In this document: positions 31,186 to 41,827 of the stretch, piece by piece | How the letters are laid out: each line of letters begins with the position of its first letter | Numbering within the stretch: position 1 is the first letter of the stretch | NCBI GenBank assembly: GCA_036898135.1 | Contig: CM072522.1 | Coordinates: 3,836,421 to 3,900,420 of the forward strand | DNA: 64,000 nt | Direction: 5' to 3' | Source: Oncomelania hupensis | Taxonomy: Eukaryota; Mollusca; Gastropoda; Littorinimorpha; Pomatiopsidae | The notes under the pieces: model-generated | The model's input: the letters and a program-made list of their open reading frames with translations, nothing else | Databases searched by the model: none | Told to the model about the DNA's origin: nothing | Program-made: the position numbers and the translations under genes

Positions 31186-32803
31186 CTAAATTATACTTGA
31201 AATGTGTTTGAATAACTTCTTACATATATTATTTATATGGGAGTGCCATGTAAAATCTTGATCAATAATTATACCTAATACTTTGTGCTCTGAAACTTGT
31301 TCAATCTGTGAACCATTAATATTCAGATTTAATTTTAAAGGTTCATGCTGTCGCTTTTGCCGTGATGTGAGGACCATACTTTTAGATTTTTGTGGATGAA
31401 GAATCATACGATTATGGCTGCACCAATCCGTTATTTCTTGTATACTCTTCTGTAAAGATGTTTGTATTTTATTTACAGATTTACCAGAGCAGTGCAAAGA
31501 GCCATCATCGGCAAACAGGTCACAACTTGTATCTTTGCTAGTAATATGGAGTGGTAGATCATTTATATAAATGCAAAATAGTAAAGGACCTAAAACTGAG
31601 CCTTGGTGTACACCACATGAAATGGTACCTGGAGAAGAATATCTTCCATTAACATATACACGTTGGATTCTTTGTGATAGGTATGATTGGAAAAGATTGA
31701 CGACATTGGGATTTTTGAGGTAGGTAGAAAGTTTTTGCAAGAGAATGGAATGATTGACTAGATCAAAAGCTTTTTTTAGGTCCATGAATATGGCTCCTGT
31801 AATATTACCATAATTCATTGCATTGAGCCACTTGTCACATAGCCTGATCAGAGCAGTTTGGCAATAATGATGGGTGCGAAAACCTGACTGATACCTATGA
31901 AGGAGAAGATGATTTTCAAGAAAAGCAAATATGTGTTTGTGTAAGTGTCTTTCAATGGGCTTAGATAAGACATTTAATAATATAGGTCGAAAATTGTTTG
32001 GGTTTGTGTGATCTTGTGTTTTGGGGAGAGGAATAATTTTTGCACATTTTAATTCATCAGGGAATGTTTCCTTTACTATGCTTAAATTGTAGATGTAGGT
32101 TAAGGGTAAAGCGATGTAAGGAAGAGCAAGTTTTAACAAAAATGAGTTAATGTTATCTGTACCCGAAGATTTTTTGTTAGGTAGATCAGTGACATATTGT
32201 ATTACATCTTGAAGTGTCATAAGTGGAAGAATGAATGATTCTTCTGTACCAATTCTTTCATTACAAAACAATGTTAAATTAGATGGCACCGAATAATCAC
32301 AATTTACTGAAACTGAGTCCTGTAGAAGTGACGTAGCTACAGACAAGAAGTGATTGTTAAAATCATCTGCAGAACAGTGTGCATTATTGACTGTCTGCCT
32401 TTTATTCTTGTTTGTAATTTTATTCATAACTTTCCAAATAGAAGCTATGTTAGAATCATTGCGAATAATTTTTTTAAAGTATGATTTTTTTGCAGCTCTT
32501 ACCATTGTTAGAACTTTATTTCTTTGTTTTTTGAAGTCATTAAACTGTTTAGTTTTTTTTTAAATAATCTCTTAGTTTCATTGCCGCCATAATGCCTGAA
32601 GTGATACACTTTGGAACAGAACGTTGCCGAACTCTTTTTTTTCGAAGGGGCGCATGAAGGTTAACAACAAACAGAAATTTTTCATACCAAACCTTCAATG
32701 ATATATTAGGATCATTTTGCGTATATAGATCGTCAAAGCTGACGAAACTTAAATCATGAAGAAAATTATCTGTGTTGAAATTTTTAAAAGACCGATATAT
32801 CAT
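31186..32803 (-). pseudogene. CR1-like reverse transcriptase
   Basis: The main frame (31186-32505) carries reverse transcriptase motifs: NFRPILLNVLSKPIERHLH, QSGFRTHHYCQTAL, FMDLKKAFDLVNHSIL, GVHQGSVLGPLLF and the active site FADD in DLFADDGSL. It primes cDNA synthesis at the nicked target. The linker to the endonuclease sits in another frame (32549-32803, motif NLHAPLRKKRVRQR). Shifts occur in a T9 run at about 32557-32565 and near 32803, so these are simple homopolymer slips. Downstream of 31186 the C-terminus continues out of frame. The catalytic core appears undamaged. Confidence 0.8.
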
Positions 32804-33522
32804 TGTTTTATGTCCGTATGTACCTTCTGTAGGTAATTTGCATAACCATGTACAACTAATAACATATGATCACTTAAGCATGCAGAGTTCAGTTCAGCGT
32901 TTACAATGTTTTGCTCAGCGTTTGAGTAAATGTGGTCTATGAGTGTAGAGGTGCGTGCTGTAACTCTTGTTGGCGTAGTTATTAGCTGGGAAAGACCAAA
33001 AAGAGAACAGGTTGAATCCCAAAATGGTTGATGTTTTAAGAGGTTAATATTAAAATTGCCAAGTAAGAGCACATTGGTATTTTTGGTAGTAACTTTATCC
33101 ATCATGTTAATGAACTCATCATACCACTCTGTTGGTGACTTAGGATTTCTGTAAATAAAACCAATTATTAAAGGATGAGCTGGAGTTGGTTTACATTCAA
33201 TCCACATGCATTCGATGTTTAATAATTCAAGATCATGACGTCTAACTATATACGGTGTAAGACTATTATGTATATAAATTGCCATGCCTGTTTCATCTCT
33301 TAGTTTTGAGTCTTTTCTGAACATTGAATAATTTGCAATTGATAATAAATTGTCAGAATGTACATCTTTGAGTCTAGTTTCACTGATACCAAGAATATGA
33401 ATGCATGGTGAGCTAGTAAGAAGTAGATTTATATCATGTATTTTATTAAATATATGGTTTATGTTTATGTGTCCTATTCGTATGTTGTTTGAATGTGATG
33501 CACGTGAAGAAAGTGTGCTCAT
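32800..33522 (-). pseudogene. CR1-like endonuclease domain
   Basis: An AP-type endonuclease that would nick target DNA. The ATG at 33522 (MSTLSSRASH) is the likely start; the frame is open a little further upstream. Motifs: IGHININHIFNK, ILGISETRLKD, LIIGFIYRNPKSPTEWYDE, LLLGNFNINLL (usual GDFN, here GNFN) and the terminal LSDHMLL. The Asp to Asn change in LLLGNFN affects a conserved catalytic-site residue and may inactivate the enzyme. The frame stops at 32800 and the downstream reverse transcriptase lies one base out of phase. Confidence 0.78.
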
Positions 33523-33560
33523 GATGAAGTAATAGATGACGAGAGCGAGCAAAGATAATA

Positions 33561-34235
33561 CTAAAGAGAATCAATGGGTATTTAAGTGTGATAAATATTT
33601 TATAGTGAGTGGGGTAGAGGTGGGGCAGTCAGAACAACCGCAGGCAGGAAAATTATTAATTCTCGTAAAGACTGTCACACTGCAATGCAAATTAAATCGT
33701 CACAACAGTGATAATAAAATATTGACGTTCAGTCAAGTGTAATAGAATTTAGTCTGCCCACTTATTTTCAATGCTCAGCTGCTGTGGTAGTATTAACCAC
33801 AACATTAAAAGTACTGTAAATATAACAGTATGTGGAAGACACAATTACACCAAGCACATGAAAGTAATGAAAACACAATAGTATGTGGAAGACAAAATTA
33901 TACCAATTGTATCTGAAGTATTGTTCATAAGTTCACAAGACAAAAAGGTTATCTATGGCAAATATATATAGATGTCAAATAGCTAACGATGACTCACATT
34001 AGTTCTGAAAGCACTTTCTGTAGAAAACAGAACACTTTAAAAAGACTGCAAGCCATAATGCGGTTTGGTGAACAGAATAACAAACACACACACACATACA
34101 CACACCCATTCACACACACACACACCAGGCGCTAGGCATGTTTGCATCTCGGTACTCAATGTTACTTAGTGGATTTGCACTTCGATAATAGCAAACTGAC
34201 AACTTTGCCAACTTCCGAAGCATATTGGAATCAGT
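33561..34235. other. No gene; CA repeat
   Basis: AT-rich sequence, perhaps in part the 5' region of the CR1-like LINE. A CA microsatellite is at 34083-34127. The phrase CAGTATGTGGAAGACA recurs at 33826 and, slightly changed, at 33876. Nothing else is visible. Confidence 0.4.
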
Positions 34236-34961
34236 TTATATCAAATACTGGAGCAAAGAAGCAATGACTGAACCAATATCAGCTCTCGTTGCCATAGGAT
34301 GAATACCAGGAAACCCTGTGCCATTCGCAGTGTTCATTGTTTCTGTTGTTACAGGGGTCTGGTTGTAAACTTGATGGGGAGAGTGGGTACAATGCTCCTG
34401 ACCCTCATTGAAACCAGTAAGTGGAGACTCGGTGAGAGCAGCTGAAGAAACAGCGGAGCTTGGAAATATCTGAAGGTCTGGATTCGTTGATGTTTCAGGA
34501 CGTAGTTGTTGAGGCGAAGGCACTTGTGCATGTGGAGACGACAGTTGTTGTAGGCCCACCTGGGATTGTGTGTCATTTTGGGGTTGTTCTTGTGGCACTG
34601 AAGCATAGTGATCATTGTGATTCATTTGTTGATTCTGCCGCTGTAAATGATGAAGATGATACTGCTGGTGTACAGCCTGATCATTATAGCAGTGTTGCTG
34701 GTGTACAGCCTGATCATTATAGCAGTGTTGCTGCAGTTCATCTTTTATTTCTTGCTCATGTAAGATGTTCTGTACAATTTCTTGCACATGAGTTGATAAA
34801 TGTCTATTGCCAAGCAGACCAGACAGACTGGTCATTTTACCTGAGTTTGAAATGCAAGCCATTGACGATCTGTATTTGTTAAAGAAACGATAGGAAAGAC
34901 GCCTTTGTGGCCTTTTGGAGTTGCATTTTGTCGAAGAGTCTATGTGAGGGGATGATTGCAA
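34236..34961 (-). CDS. Unrecognised Gln/His-rich protein frame
   Basis: About 240 residues with no recognised family. The N-terminal third is basic (KRPQRRLSYRFFNKYRSSM, LSGLLGNRHLSTHVQE). The middle is Gln/His-rich, with an exact 11-residue tandem repeat HCYNDQAVHQQ caused by a 33-base duplication at 34665-34730. The end is Ser/Pro/Thr-rich (SSPHAQVPSPQQLRPE). The frame has no ATG at its upstream end; it opens in the middle of coding sequence that may continue from the hybrid-binding-type frame at 35179-35361 through an acidic stretch (EEIDIDDLDQDDSDVD) in another frame. It may be an exon or a decayed single gene. The composition suggests a disordered, regulatory-type protein, host or transposon. 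Confidence 0.4.
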   Translation of the reverse strand: MQSSPHIDSSTKCNSKRPQRRLSYRFFNKYRSSMACISNSGKMTSLSGLLGNRHLSTHVQEIVQNILHEQEIKDELQQHCYNDQAVHQQHCYNDQAVHQQYHLHHLQRQNQQMNHNDHYASVPQEQPQNDTQSQVGLQQLSSPHAQVPSPQQLRPETSTNPDLQIFPSSAVSSAALTESPLTGFNEGQEHCTHSPHQVYNQTPVTTETMNTANGTGFPGIHPMATRADIGSVIASLLQYLI

Positions 34962-35178
34962 TGATGAGTCAGATATATGTCTTAGGATGAGATTCTTCTT
35001 GCTTTTCGTCTTCTGTTACATTTTGGCTCAGCTCTGCATCGACCTGTTTTAGTAGACAATCAACGTCAGAATCGTCCTGATCCAGATCATCAATGTCAAT
35101 TTCTTCTGTATTTTCGTTATGAGCGTCACTGTGATCAATCGGTGATTGTTCTTCATGTTGTTCATAAATAATGGGGTC

Positions 35179-35361
35179 TTAAACACCTGCTTCCGACATT
35201 GCTCTTCTTGCTTCCAGCAGGGATTTGTAACCTTGATATTTAGCCTTGGGAAACCCTAAAACAGCTTTTGCTGCATACGGCCATTGTGTGTAAATTCCCA
35301 CTTGTCGACCTTCACTTACGGCGTACCATTTATTGCATTTTTGGGGCTTTACTTTGATCAT
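35179..35361 (-). CDS. RNase H1 hybrid-binding (viroplasmin-type) domain protein
   Basis: A 60-residue frame starting MIKVKPQKCNKWYAVSEG. It fits the small domain that lets eukaryotic RNase H1 grip RNA-DNA hybrids and is also found in caulimovirus viroplasmin: KWYAV-GR--GIY--WP, then V-GFPKAKYQGYKSL-EA. Nearly every conserved position is present (W, Y, A, V, G, GIY, W, GF, A, Y, EA). No RNase H catalytic domain follows. After the stop TAA at 35179 the same frame runs on for about 60 open codons of acidic sequence, so the stop may be a later mutation. The upstream region has a cluster of TGACG motifs. The domain also occurs in some transposon-encoded proteins, so origin is open. Confidence 0.6.
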   Translation of the reverse strand: MIKVKPQKCNKWYAVSEGRQVGIYTQWPYAAKAVLGFPKAKYQGYKSLLEARRAMSEAGV

Positions 35362-35502
35362 GATGAAATGATGAAAGTTTTAACTAAACGTACAGCAAAG
35401 CCACATTAGGCTTAGGGGGGCGAGAGCTATTATACATCAGAATATAATTTCCAAGGTATAACTCTGTTTAAAAGAAAATATTAAAAAAAAAAAAAATCTA
35501 CA

Positions 35503-35630
35503 TGACGTATGTTTAGTTTGGAACACTACATCATGAAAATGACGTGGGTTTAGACTGCAGACTCAATCCACGAGCTCCCGTCCAGACTGCGGTAGTATTA
35601 ATATGACGTAAGTATGAAACTCAAATGACG
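35503..35630. promoter_or_regulatory. Cluster of four TGACG (CRE/ATF-like) motifs
   Basis: TGACGTAT (35503), TGACGTGG (35540), TGACGTAA (35604) and TGACGCAA (35626), all on the plus strand, lie 140-270 bases upstream of the minus-strand hybrid-binding-type frame. TGACG is the core of CREB/ATF sites. A promoter role is inferred only from clustering and position. Confidence 0.3.
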
Positions 35631-35639
35631 CAACTCTAG

Positions 35640-36068
35640 ATCCACGATTGATCCGTGTCAACAATGGAAATGATAGCAAGCGAAGCGAAGAGGCAAAGAA
35701 TACGTTCCCTGTGCTTCACACAGTCCAGCAGAATGCCCGCATCCATCACACACAGTCACGCGAGGAATTTGTCCAAGCACAGAAGCAGCACACAACGAAA
35801 TACAATTGTCAGTTAGCATGTAGCAACAATGGCCACCAACAAGGATCTTCCCACCTCAAAGATTCACATAGTCGGAACATCAAAGGAAGATTGATTAGTA
35901 CCAAATAAAATACATTTTGTTGAAGCACAGTAGGTTAATAAACGACATAGCACAAAATATTGGTTGGTAGAAGTACAAAATAAAGACACTTTTCAGAAGA
36001 CATAGACGATCCAAAATGTTCCCTTCCATTTCAAAGTTTAAGGTTTCTTTACAAAGCAACCTCGTGAA
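35640..36068. other. No gene recognised
   Basis: An open plus-strand frame (35648-35908) has no recognised domain and ordinary composition, and I do not call it a gene. No repeat end is visible before the LINE derivative at 36069. Confidence 0.35.
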
Positions 36069-36910
36069 AATCAGGACCAGAGAGACGTTATCTTAAAATG
36101 TTATAAAATGATTCAAATCTTAAAAAACAGGCCTGTTACTCTTAAATACTCAAACAAACTTTCACATGCAACCTCGTGAAAAATCTTATTTAAAACTGAT
36201 GTAATAAAAATACGTTCTTTTTCTTTAATCAAATCACTAAATTCAGTCTTACCAATAAAATCCAACCAACACAAAACAAGACGACATGATTTATATGCGA
36301 TAAAACAAACCAACATCATGTAAAAATCGAAACAGGTGTTGACCATTGCATACTTGAACAAGGTGATGCATCCAAGCGGAAAATCCAGCAAGGAAACGCA
36401 CCAGGGCTACAGTGGGGATATACACCCAGACAATCCTGCACTGCCACTACGGTCTTGTTCAAGTTTGACCCATGAGCCGCAGTCTTCTAGCAGAGCTAGG
36501 GCAATACACAACCAGCCGCTTGACTGACGCGGGTCACGCCAGCCTTCCGTCTAGGAGAAGTCCGGGCCAAAGAGGTATGTTGATGTGAGGGGCCGCAGTC
36601 CCTCAGTGACCTCAACCTCCAGGATCCCATTCTCCCCCAATACGGGTTGATCTGCACGGCAAACAGGGGGCCTAGAGAAGGCCACAGAGAAAAAGAAGGG
36701 TAGACAAAGAAGGAATGATGGAGAAAAGGAAGACATTAAAAGTCCGGTAAGGCAGAAGAAAGGAAGTCAAAACTGCACAGTATACTGGGAGAATTTAAGG
36801 GTTAAAAGAATATAGGTGAAAGGACCAATAAGACAGAAACAAGACAAAAGAGAAGAAAAAGGGGAGGGCAAGCTTGGTCACCCAGCCAGAGAGAGACGAG
36901 CCCGTGGGGG
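36069..36910 (-). mobile_element. Internally deleted I/Nimb-like LINE derivative
   Basis: 5' UTR sequence (36357-36910) is joined directly to the element's 3' part (36069-36356), with both ORFs missing except the last codons. The 5' terminus matches copies A and D (GAGCCCGTGGGGG), with a 30-base deletion just inside it. The 3' tail is absent. The junction reads GCATACTTG|AACAAGG. Confidence 0.8.
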
Positions 36911-37329
36911 CGGAAAAAATGAATGTTAAGGTTGCGTGAGCAAGTGTGTGCGTCTGAATGAATAACATTTAGGAAACCCCAGATTATATTTAGTTTTAAG
37001 TAAGTGCACATGCTCAGAACAGGCTTAGTATAGTTTGTGTGTCAAGGCTTTCTGAGTGCGTGATACAATATCAGCTGGAATAGTAAACACTCGTAGTAAT
37101 TATGTACTATAATCCAGCTCTAGTGCGCATGCTTACAACAGGAGAATACATGGACTCCCCTTCTTCTTTGTTATAGGCAGCCAACTTCAATATGTTGAAG
37201 AAACTTGCTGCACTGAGATAGGGAGGGGGGGGGGGCTGCTGTTCTATTGTTTTAAATCAGGGGGATGGGAGAATTTGGGGTATCTGGGCAAGTGGAGGGA
37301 TGAAAAGGGGATTTGGGGAGAAGGGGATA

Positions 37330-37960
37330 GGAGTTTTATTGGAGGAGCTGAATCCTGGCCTGGAAAGAGGTCAGGGAGTCTGCTGAAGCGACGTCAGCTG
37401 GCAGGGAGTTCCAATAAGCTTTTTTGTCTGTAGTTGGTTCTGTGTGATGGGACATCATAGGAGTCTGGGTGGAACCGGGGGGAGCTGCGTTTTTGTCGGG
37501 AGCTGGGTTTGGGTTTGAATCGGCTGTCGATCGTTGTTAGGCCATGGTGAAATTTGTAGAAGGTTGTCAGTCTTATTCTTTTCCTCCTCTCCTGGAGTGA
37601 GGGCCACTGCAAGTCTTCAATCATCTGGTCCACACTTGATGTCTGCCGGTACCGGTTTGAGACCCATCGTGCAGCTCGGCGTTGGATTCTCTCGATGGCT
37701 TTGATGCCATCAGATGTGTGAGGATCCCACACGGGGCAGGCGTACTCCAGGACTGGACACACAAGCGCTCGATAAGCCATTTGCTTTAATTTCTTGTTTG
37801 AGGTCTTCAGATTCCTTCTGAGGAAACCTAGAGTTCTGTTTGCTCTGCTAGACATGTTGGAGATGTGGGGGCCCCACTTCAGGTCACTTGTCAGGGTAAC
37901 GCCAAGGTATTTCACTTGTGTTTCTTCTTGTAATTTGTGACCATGGAGGTGGACTGGCTT
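37330..37960 (-). pseudogene. CR1/L2-like LINE reverse transcriptase C-terminus
   Basis: A 5'-truncated LINE fragment, starting after the catalytic core. The frame 37394-37915 reads KYLGVTLTSDLKWGPHI, ANRTLGFLRRNLK, YRALVCPVLEYACPVWDPH, IERIQRRAARWVSNRY and RRKRIRLTTFYKFHHG, which is the thumb and C-terminal region of CR1/L2-type enzymes. A slip at an A-run near 37424 moves the end (NSLPADVASADSLTSFQ) into another frame that stops near 37350. It is non-functional. Confidence 0.8.
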
Positions 37961-37975
37961 CTACTGTGTAGGACA

Positions 37976-38754
37976 AACTATAAATTTACAATTGGCTTGG
38001 CAAGTGCTTTAAAAAAAAAATTTATTTAAAATTCCTACATTCTCTTCCTTTCATTTTCTATCTTTTTCTCTGTCACTGTATGTGTGAGGAAAAGTAACAA
38101 ATACATGTGTTTTAAAAATGATGGAGAGGCATGGTTTAAACTAATCAAAAAGCCCATATTTTAAGAGAAAAGTGAAATGATAACAGAATGTTGGAGCAGA
38201 ACTGTCTCTTTCACCCTCTCTAGAACTGGGAAGGTAAAGCAACGAAGAATAGGATTAGCTGGCCTAGAGAAAAGGGAAGTTCCAAATGCCTCTCTCCCTA
38301 ATGCCCAAAAAGTTTAGGGGAACGCCTTTTACAATAAGGCACTGTTGGATGAGACTGTGCCTTGGTAATGTAAGGTCAAGAGAGGTCAGTCTGCAAATTC
38401 AAGTTATCCTTTTGTAGAGCCTTTAGTTCTCTATGAGAAGTGTGGATCTTGAAAGACCCGTATCACTGTGAGAAGAATAAGCAGATTTCTGCCTCTTTGA
38501 GCATCATGGTTCTTGTATGACCGTGCCATCGGTTAAGGAATTATCACATACAACTCATTCATACATCTGGGTCCTCCACAACTCATGTCGTCGTGGTTGT
38601 TATAATCAAATTAACGCATGAAATAATACCTTTTGGATTAGATCAAAGCTCTTTTGTGTACTAGAACATACTAAGATTGGCATATATCTCGAAGAACATT
38701 CTTTCTTGTGACGACACGAGTTTTCAGTACACGCTAGAGGTAGTTACATATCGT
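37976..38754. other. No gene; degraded SINE-like scrap
   Basis: At 38210-38300 the sequence (GGGAAGGTAAAGCAACGAAG and following) loosely echoes the body of the SINE at 22357. Elsewhere nothing is recognised. Confidence 0.3.
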
Positions 38755-38759
38755 GCAGA

Positions 38760-39683
38760 CAGGGTTCATACTCAAATTGTTGTAAAAAATTCAAGGAGTT
38801 TTCAAGGAGATTTCAAGGAGTTTTTTTCAAAAATTCAAGGAGTTTTAAAAAATAGTAAACGCACATAATAATTGATAAATAGTCAAAATAAAGGATAAAT
38901 CTTTTACCCAGTGATATCCATAAATTGTTTGCAGTCATGAATCTGATGGTGATACTGATGTTGATATTGATTATGAAATCTACACACATAAATATTGCAT
39001 GTCGATGAAGTTGCAGTTATGATGATGATGCAGATACAGAGTCTATACACAAATAATAATTGTGAAACATGTCCTTAGATACAAGTTAGAGAACTGTAAA
39101 AAGTCAGAAAGAGGTACCACCACCGCCCGGCTAATAATACAGATAAACGAATTTTCAGTTATTTTAGTTTTTCCATCCCTTCATCAATCTGACGGGAAAT
39201 CTTCTCCAGCTGGATCTTTATTTCCTTAGATTTGCTCCTCAGCGCATTTGACTGTATTAAACACACAATTGCCTCCATGCATTTTTACCGATTCATTCAG
39301 CAAACACGCGGGGAAAAACGAAGGATGTAAGGAAACCGACAAATGAGTGTGCGCGCGCGACAGCAAAGGAATGAACAATTTCCATTGGAGGTTACTTCCC
39401 TATCATTAGCAGATGACAAAAGTTACGATCGTCAAACAGTTGACAACACAAATAATATTATAATTTTTGTTTTATAAATTTTTATTTTTCAATGTGTTTT
39501 TGTTTGTTTGAAAATTTGACAAAAAAATCTCTCGGTCAAGTAATGGATAGACTGGTTGAAATTTCAAGGAGTTTTCAAGGAGCTCAGGCAATTTGGCATT
39601 TTTCAAGGAGATTCAAGGGCCCTTGAACAAGACATCGAAAATTCAAGGAGATTCAAGGAGGTTCAAGGAGCGTACGAACCCTG
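38760..39683. mobile_element. Non-autonomous CAGGG-ended DNA transposon, 5-bp TSD
   Basis: A 924-base element with ends CAGGGTTCATACTC and, on the other strand, CAGGGTTCGTACGCTC. The duplicated target is GCAGA (38755-38759 and 39684-39688). Near both ends the nine-base word TTCAAGGAG is repeated many times, on the plus strand at both ends. The centre (39160-39260) matches the coding end of the longer relative at 42942-43863, so this copy is an internal deletion product. The class is probably hAT. Confidence 0.85.
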
Positions 39684-39938
39684 GCAGAGTAGCACATCTC
39701 TAGTGATACAATGTACAAAGTTGTATCAGCAGTTTTTCCTACTGTATGATTTTCACGTGATTAACCAGACCTGCCTACCTCCTTTTTGCCTTGACAGAAG
39801 AACACTCAGGAAAAAGCGGAAGAATCCAGCACAAAAGCAGAAGAAAAATTTGTCACTGAATATGCCTCTCGCACTTGTACAAAGATCCTTGAACATAAAA
39901 TTACAGTAAGTTTTATTCTTTGTACACACAGGCAGTCA

Positions 39939-40064
39939 TCACTGAAGAATTCTCATAATTTCATATTTCTTCTTCTTTTTTACGGTCTTACTCTCATCTT
40001 TGTCAGCGTGAATGGTTTCTTCGTCGTCCGTTTCATGAACGAGAACCGCGCGCTTCGTCGCCAT
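39939..40064 (-). CDS. Short frame starting MATKRAVLVHETDDEET
   Basis: A 41-codon frame with an ATG at 40064, an acidic centre (ETDDEETIHADKDE) and a Lys run (KKKKKYE). It ends in two stops. No family is recognised. It could be a first coding exon, as the preceding 250 bases are GC-richer than their surroundings and contain TTCCG words, but no clear donor site is seen. It may equally be chance. Confidence 0.2.
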   Translation of the reverse strand: MATKRAVLVHETDDEETIHADKDESKTVKKKKKYEIMRILQ

Positions 40065-40309
40065 GTTTGAGACAGAAAGACTTCTTTTGTGTTCTTCAGT
40101 ACAGAAGAGTGAAGCACAGTGGTTATCTCCCTTCTGTACAAAAAAATACGATCTCTCTTACGGATTCAAGACTAGATTGGAATGCAGAAGATTTTCGATT
40201 TCTTCAGTGGAAAAAAGTTGTCAGAGGCGGAAGGGCGGAAAAAAGCATTAAAATTCGGAAGAATCTTCCGCCAAAAACGGAAGGTAGTAAGGTCTGGATA
40301 AACGCATAG

Positions 40310-41600
40310 AGGATGATGCATAGTGGGAGAATGGGTTACTGAGCTGGACTCGATACCTTGTACTGTGAACTGGTAGAAGATTTAGCCAGCAGAGTCACGT
40401 TTGAAGCTTTTGCGAGCAGTCGGTTTTTTGGACAGAAGTAACTTTGTGACAGTGTTGTGTCAGGTTAGAGTAAGGTGCTTCTGTAAGGGTAGAGTCTTGT
40501 TGTTTCGAACCACCCAAGGTCTTGCGCCCTTGTCGGGACAAGAATGACTAAAAGACTGAGTGGAAAGATTATAACCGCCATTTATTCAGGAAGTAATAAG
40601 TGTAGGGTTTTTTCTTAAGGTTGTGTGGCCTTCGTTTAGGCACCTTCCAAGGCTCAAGAACCTCGTCGGTATTGAGATGCTCCAGTGCAAAGCATAGCAT
40701 TAGCACAGTAACGAACTTGATACTCTCAAACGGATAACCAGTGTGGTGCTGTACTGTCTTGTGTTGTGTACGTGTATCCGCGTGTCACAGGCCGAGAACT
40801 AAAAGATTGGGCCTATCTGGATATCACTATTGTTATAATTATACGGCATTTCTACGGTTTTACTGCTGTACTACTGTTCCACGTGCACTTCAGCCTCTGC
40901 CTTTGCCACTGTGAGGTGTGGACGTTGCCAGGCCTCACCACCACCACGTCTTTCCTTTGTTATGGGCACCGCTGCTGGGTGTGGTCCTCCATCACCGCCG
41001 GGACGTGCCCTGGTACTTCGGACGACCGGGAGCTTTCCATCGGGGTTTACAGGATACCAGCCACATCGCACCGACACACACACAGATTTGCATTTCACGC
41101 ACATAAAACATATCTCCATCTTCAGTATTTCGTGTGAATTACTTCAATTATCTGTGTGATCATTTGCTATAGTTTATTCTGAGCTCAGTTAAGAGACAGT
41201 TAAGTTACGAACAGTGACACTGAATATTAAGCTAGCTTATTCAACACAATTGAATTTCTAAGATTTGCTGATTTGTTTACTCAGCTTGGAATTGTAGTTA
41301 TATGAAATTTAATTGATTGTTGCTATTGTTGCATATTGTTGTGGGCATTTTGGTTGGTGTACAGTTCTGGGGTTTTCAGGTTAGACAAGGAGGGGTAATT
41401 GTTCAGTAAATACTGGGTTGTGGGTCTAGATAGGGGTTGAGGGTGGTTTAGATTTCCCATTTGTCCTGTGTGTGCGTTTGTTGAATAAAAGAGTGTGATT
41501 GTACATCTGGCTTTTGTGTTAGCTTTTGTTTCAGTTTTTATCCCCTCACTCGCTGTTTGAGCTGAACGTCCACGGCACCCACTAGGGTGACGTGACATTT
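40310..41600 (+). other. Unassigned region with LTR-like layout
   Basis: A GC-rich block (40900-41090) is followed by AT-rich sequence, an AATAAA at about 41486, and GACGTGACA near 41591. The order resembles 11816-13370. It may be a solo LTR or the 3' end of an untranslated gene. No coding domain is seen. Confidence 0.25.
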
Positions 41601-41827
41601 CTGTTCATCAGTTTAGGAGAAATTATTGATTTTTAGTGTCTCTGGGTCCTGGGCGACTCACAGTCAATGGTGAAGTCCTAACACATTAACAGTCCTAGTC
41701 TGCAATGCTAAAAGCTCACAACTCTCAGCATTAGAAACTAATGCTCACACCTATTGAAATACAGGCAAACAATTTAATTTACAACATTCAACAAAACAAT
41801 CATCATATCATAAACTAACAAACAGAC

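Larger units (their letters stand above)
30605..33560 (-). mobile_element. CR1-like (jockey-superclade) LINE
   Basis: A minus-strand LINE of about 2.9 kb with endonuclease and reverse transcriptase but no RNase H. Its 3' tail on the transcribed strand is TTGAATCTGAATCTG. A degraded C-terminal region follows the reverse transcriptase (KCPLLWNTLSLELKQCTSLN, about 31040). It inserted into the I/Nimb-like 3' end at 30604. The 5' boundary is not defined and is set just above the endonuclease start. A G-run and GA repeat lie at 30840-30897 within the 3' part. Confidence 0.75.

Noticed and set aside
38760..39683. CRISPR-like array from the TTCAAGGAG words
   Set aside because: The units are nine bases with irregular spacing, lie at transposon ends and the genome is eukaryotic.
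40766..41159. Overlapping frames in the GC-rich block
   Set aside because: They overlap in several phases on both strands and are explained by GC content.
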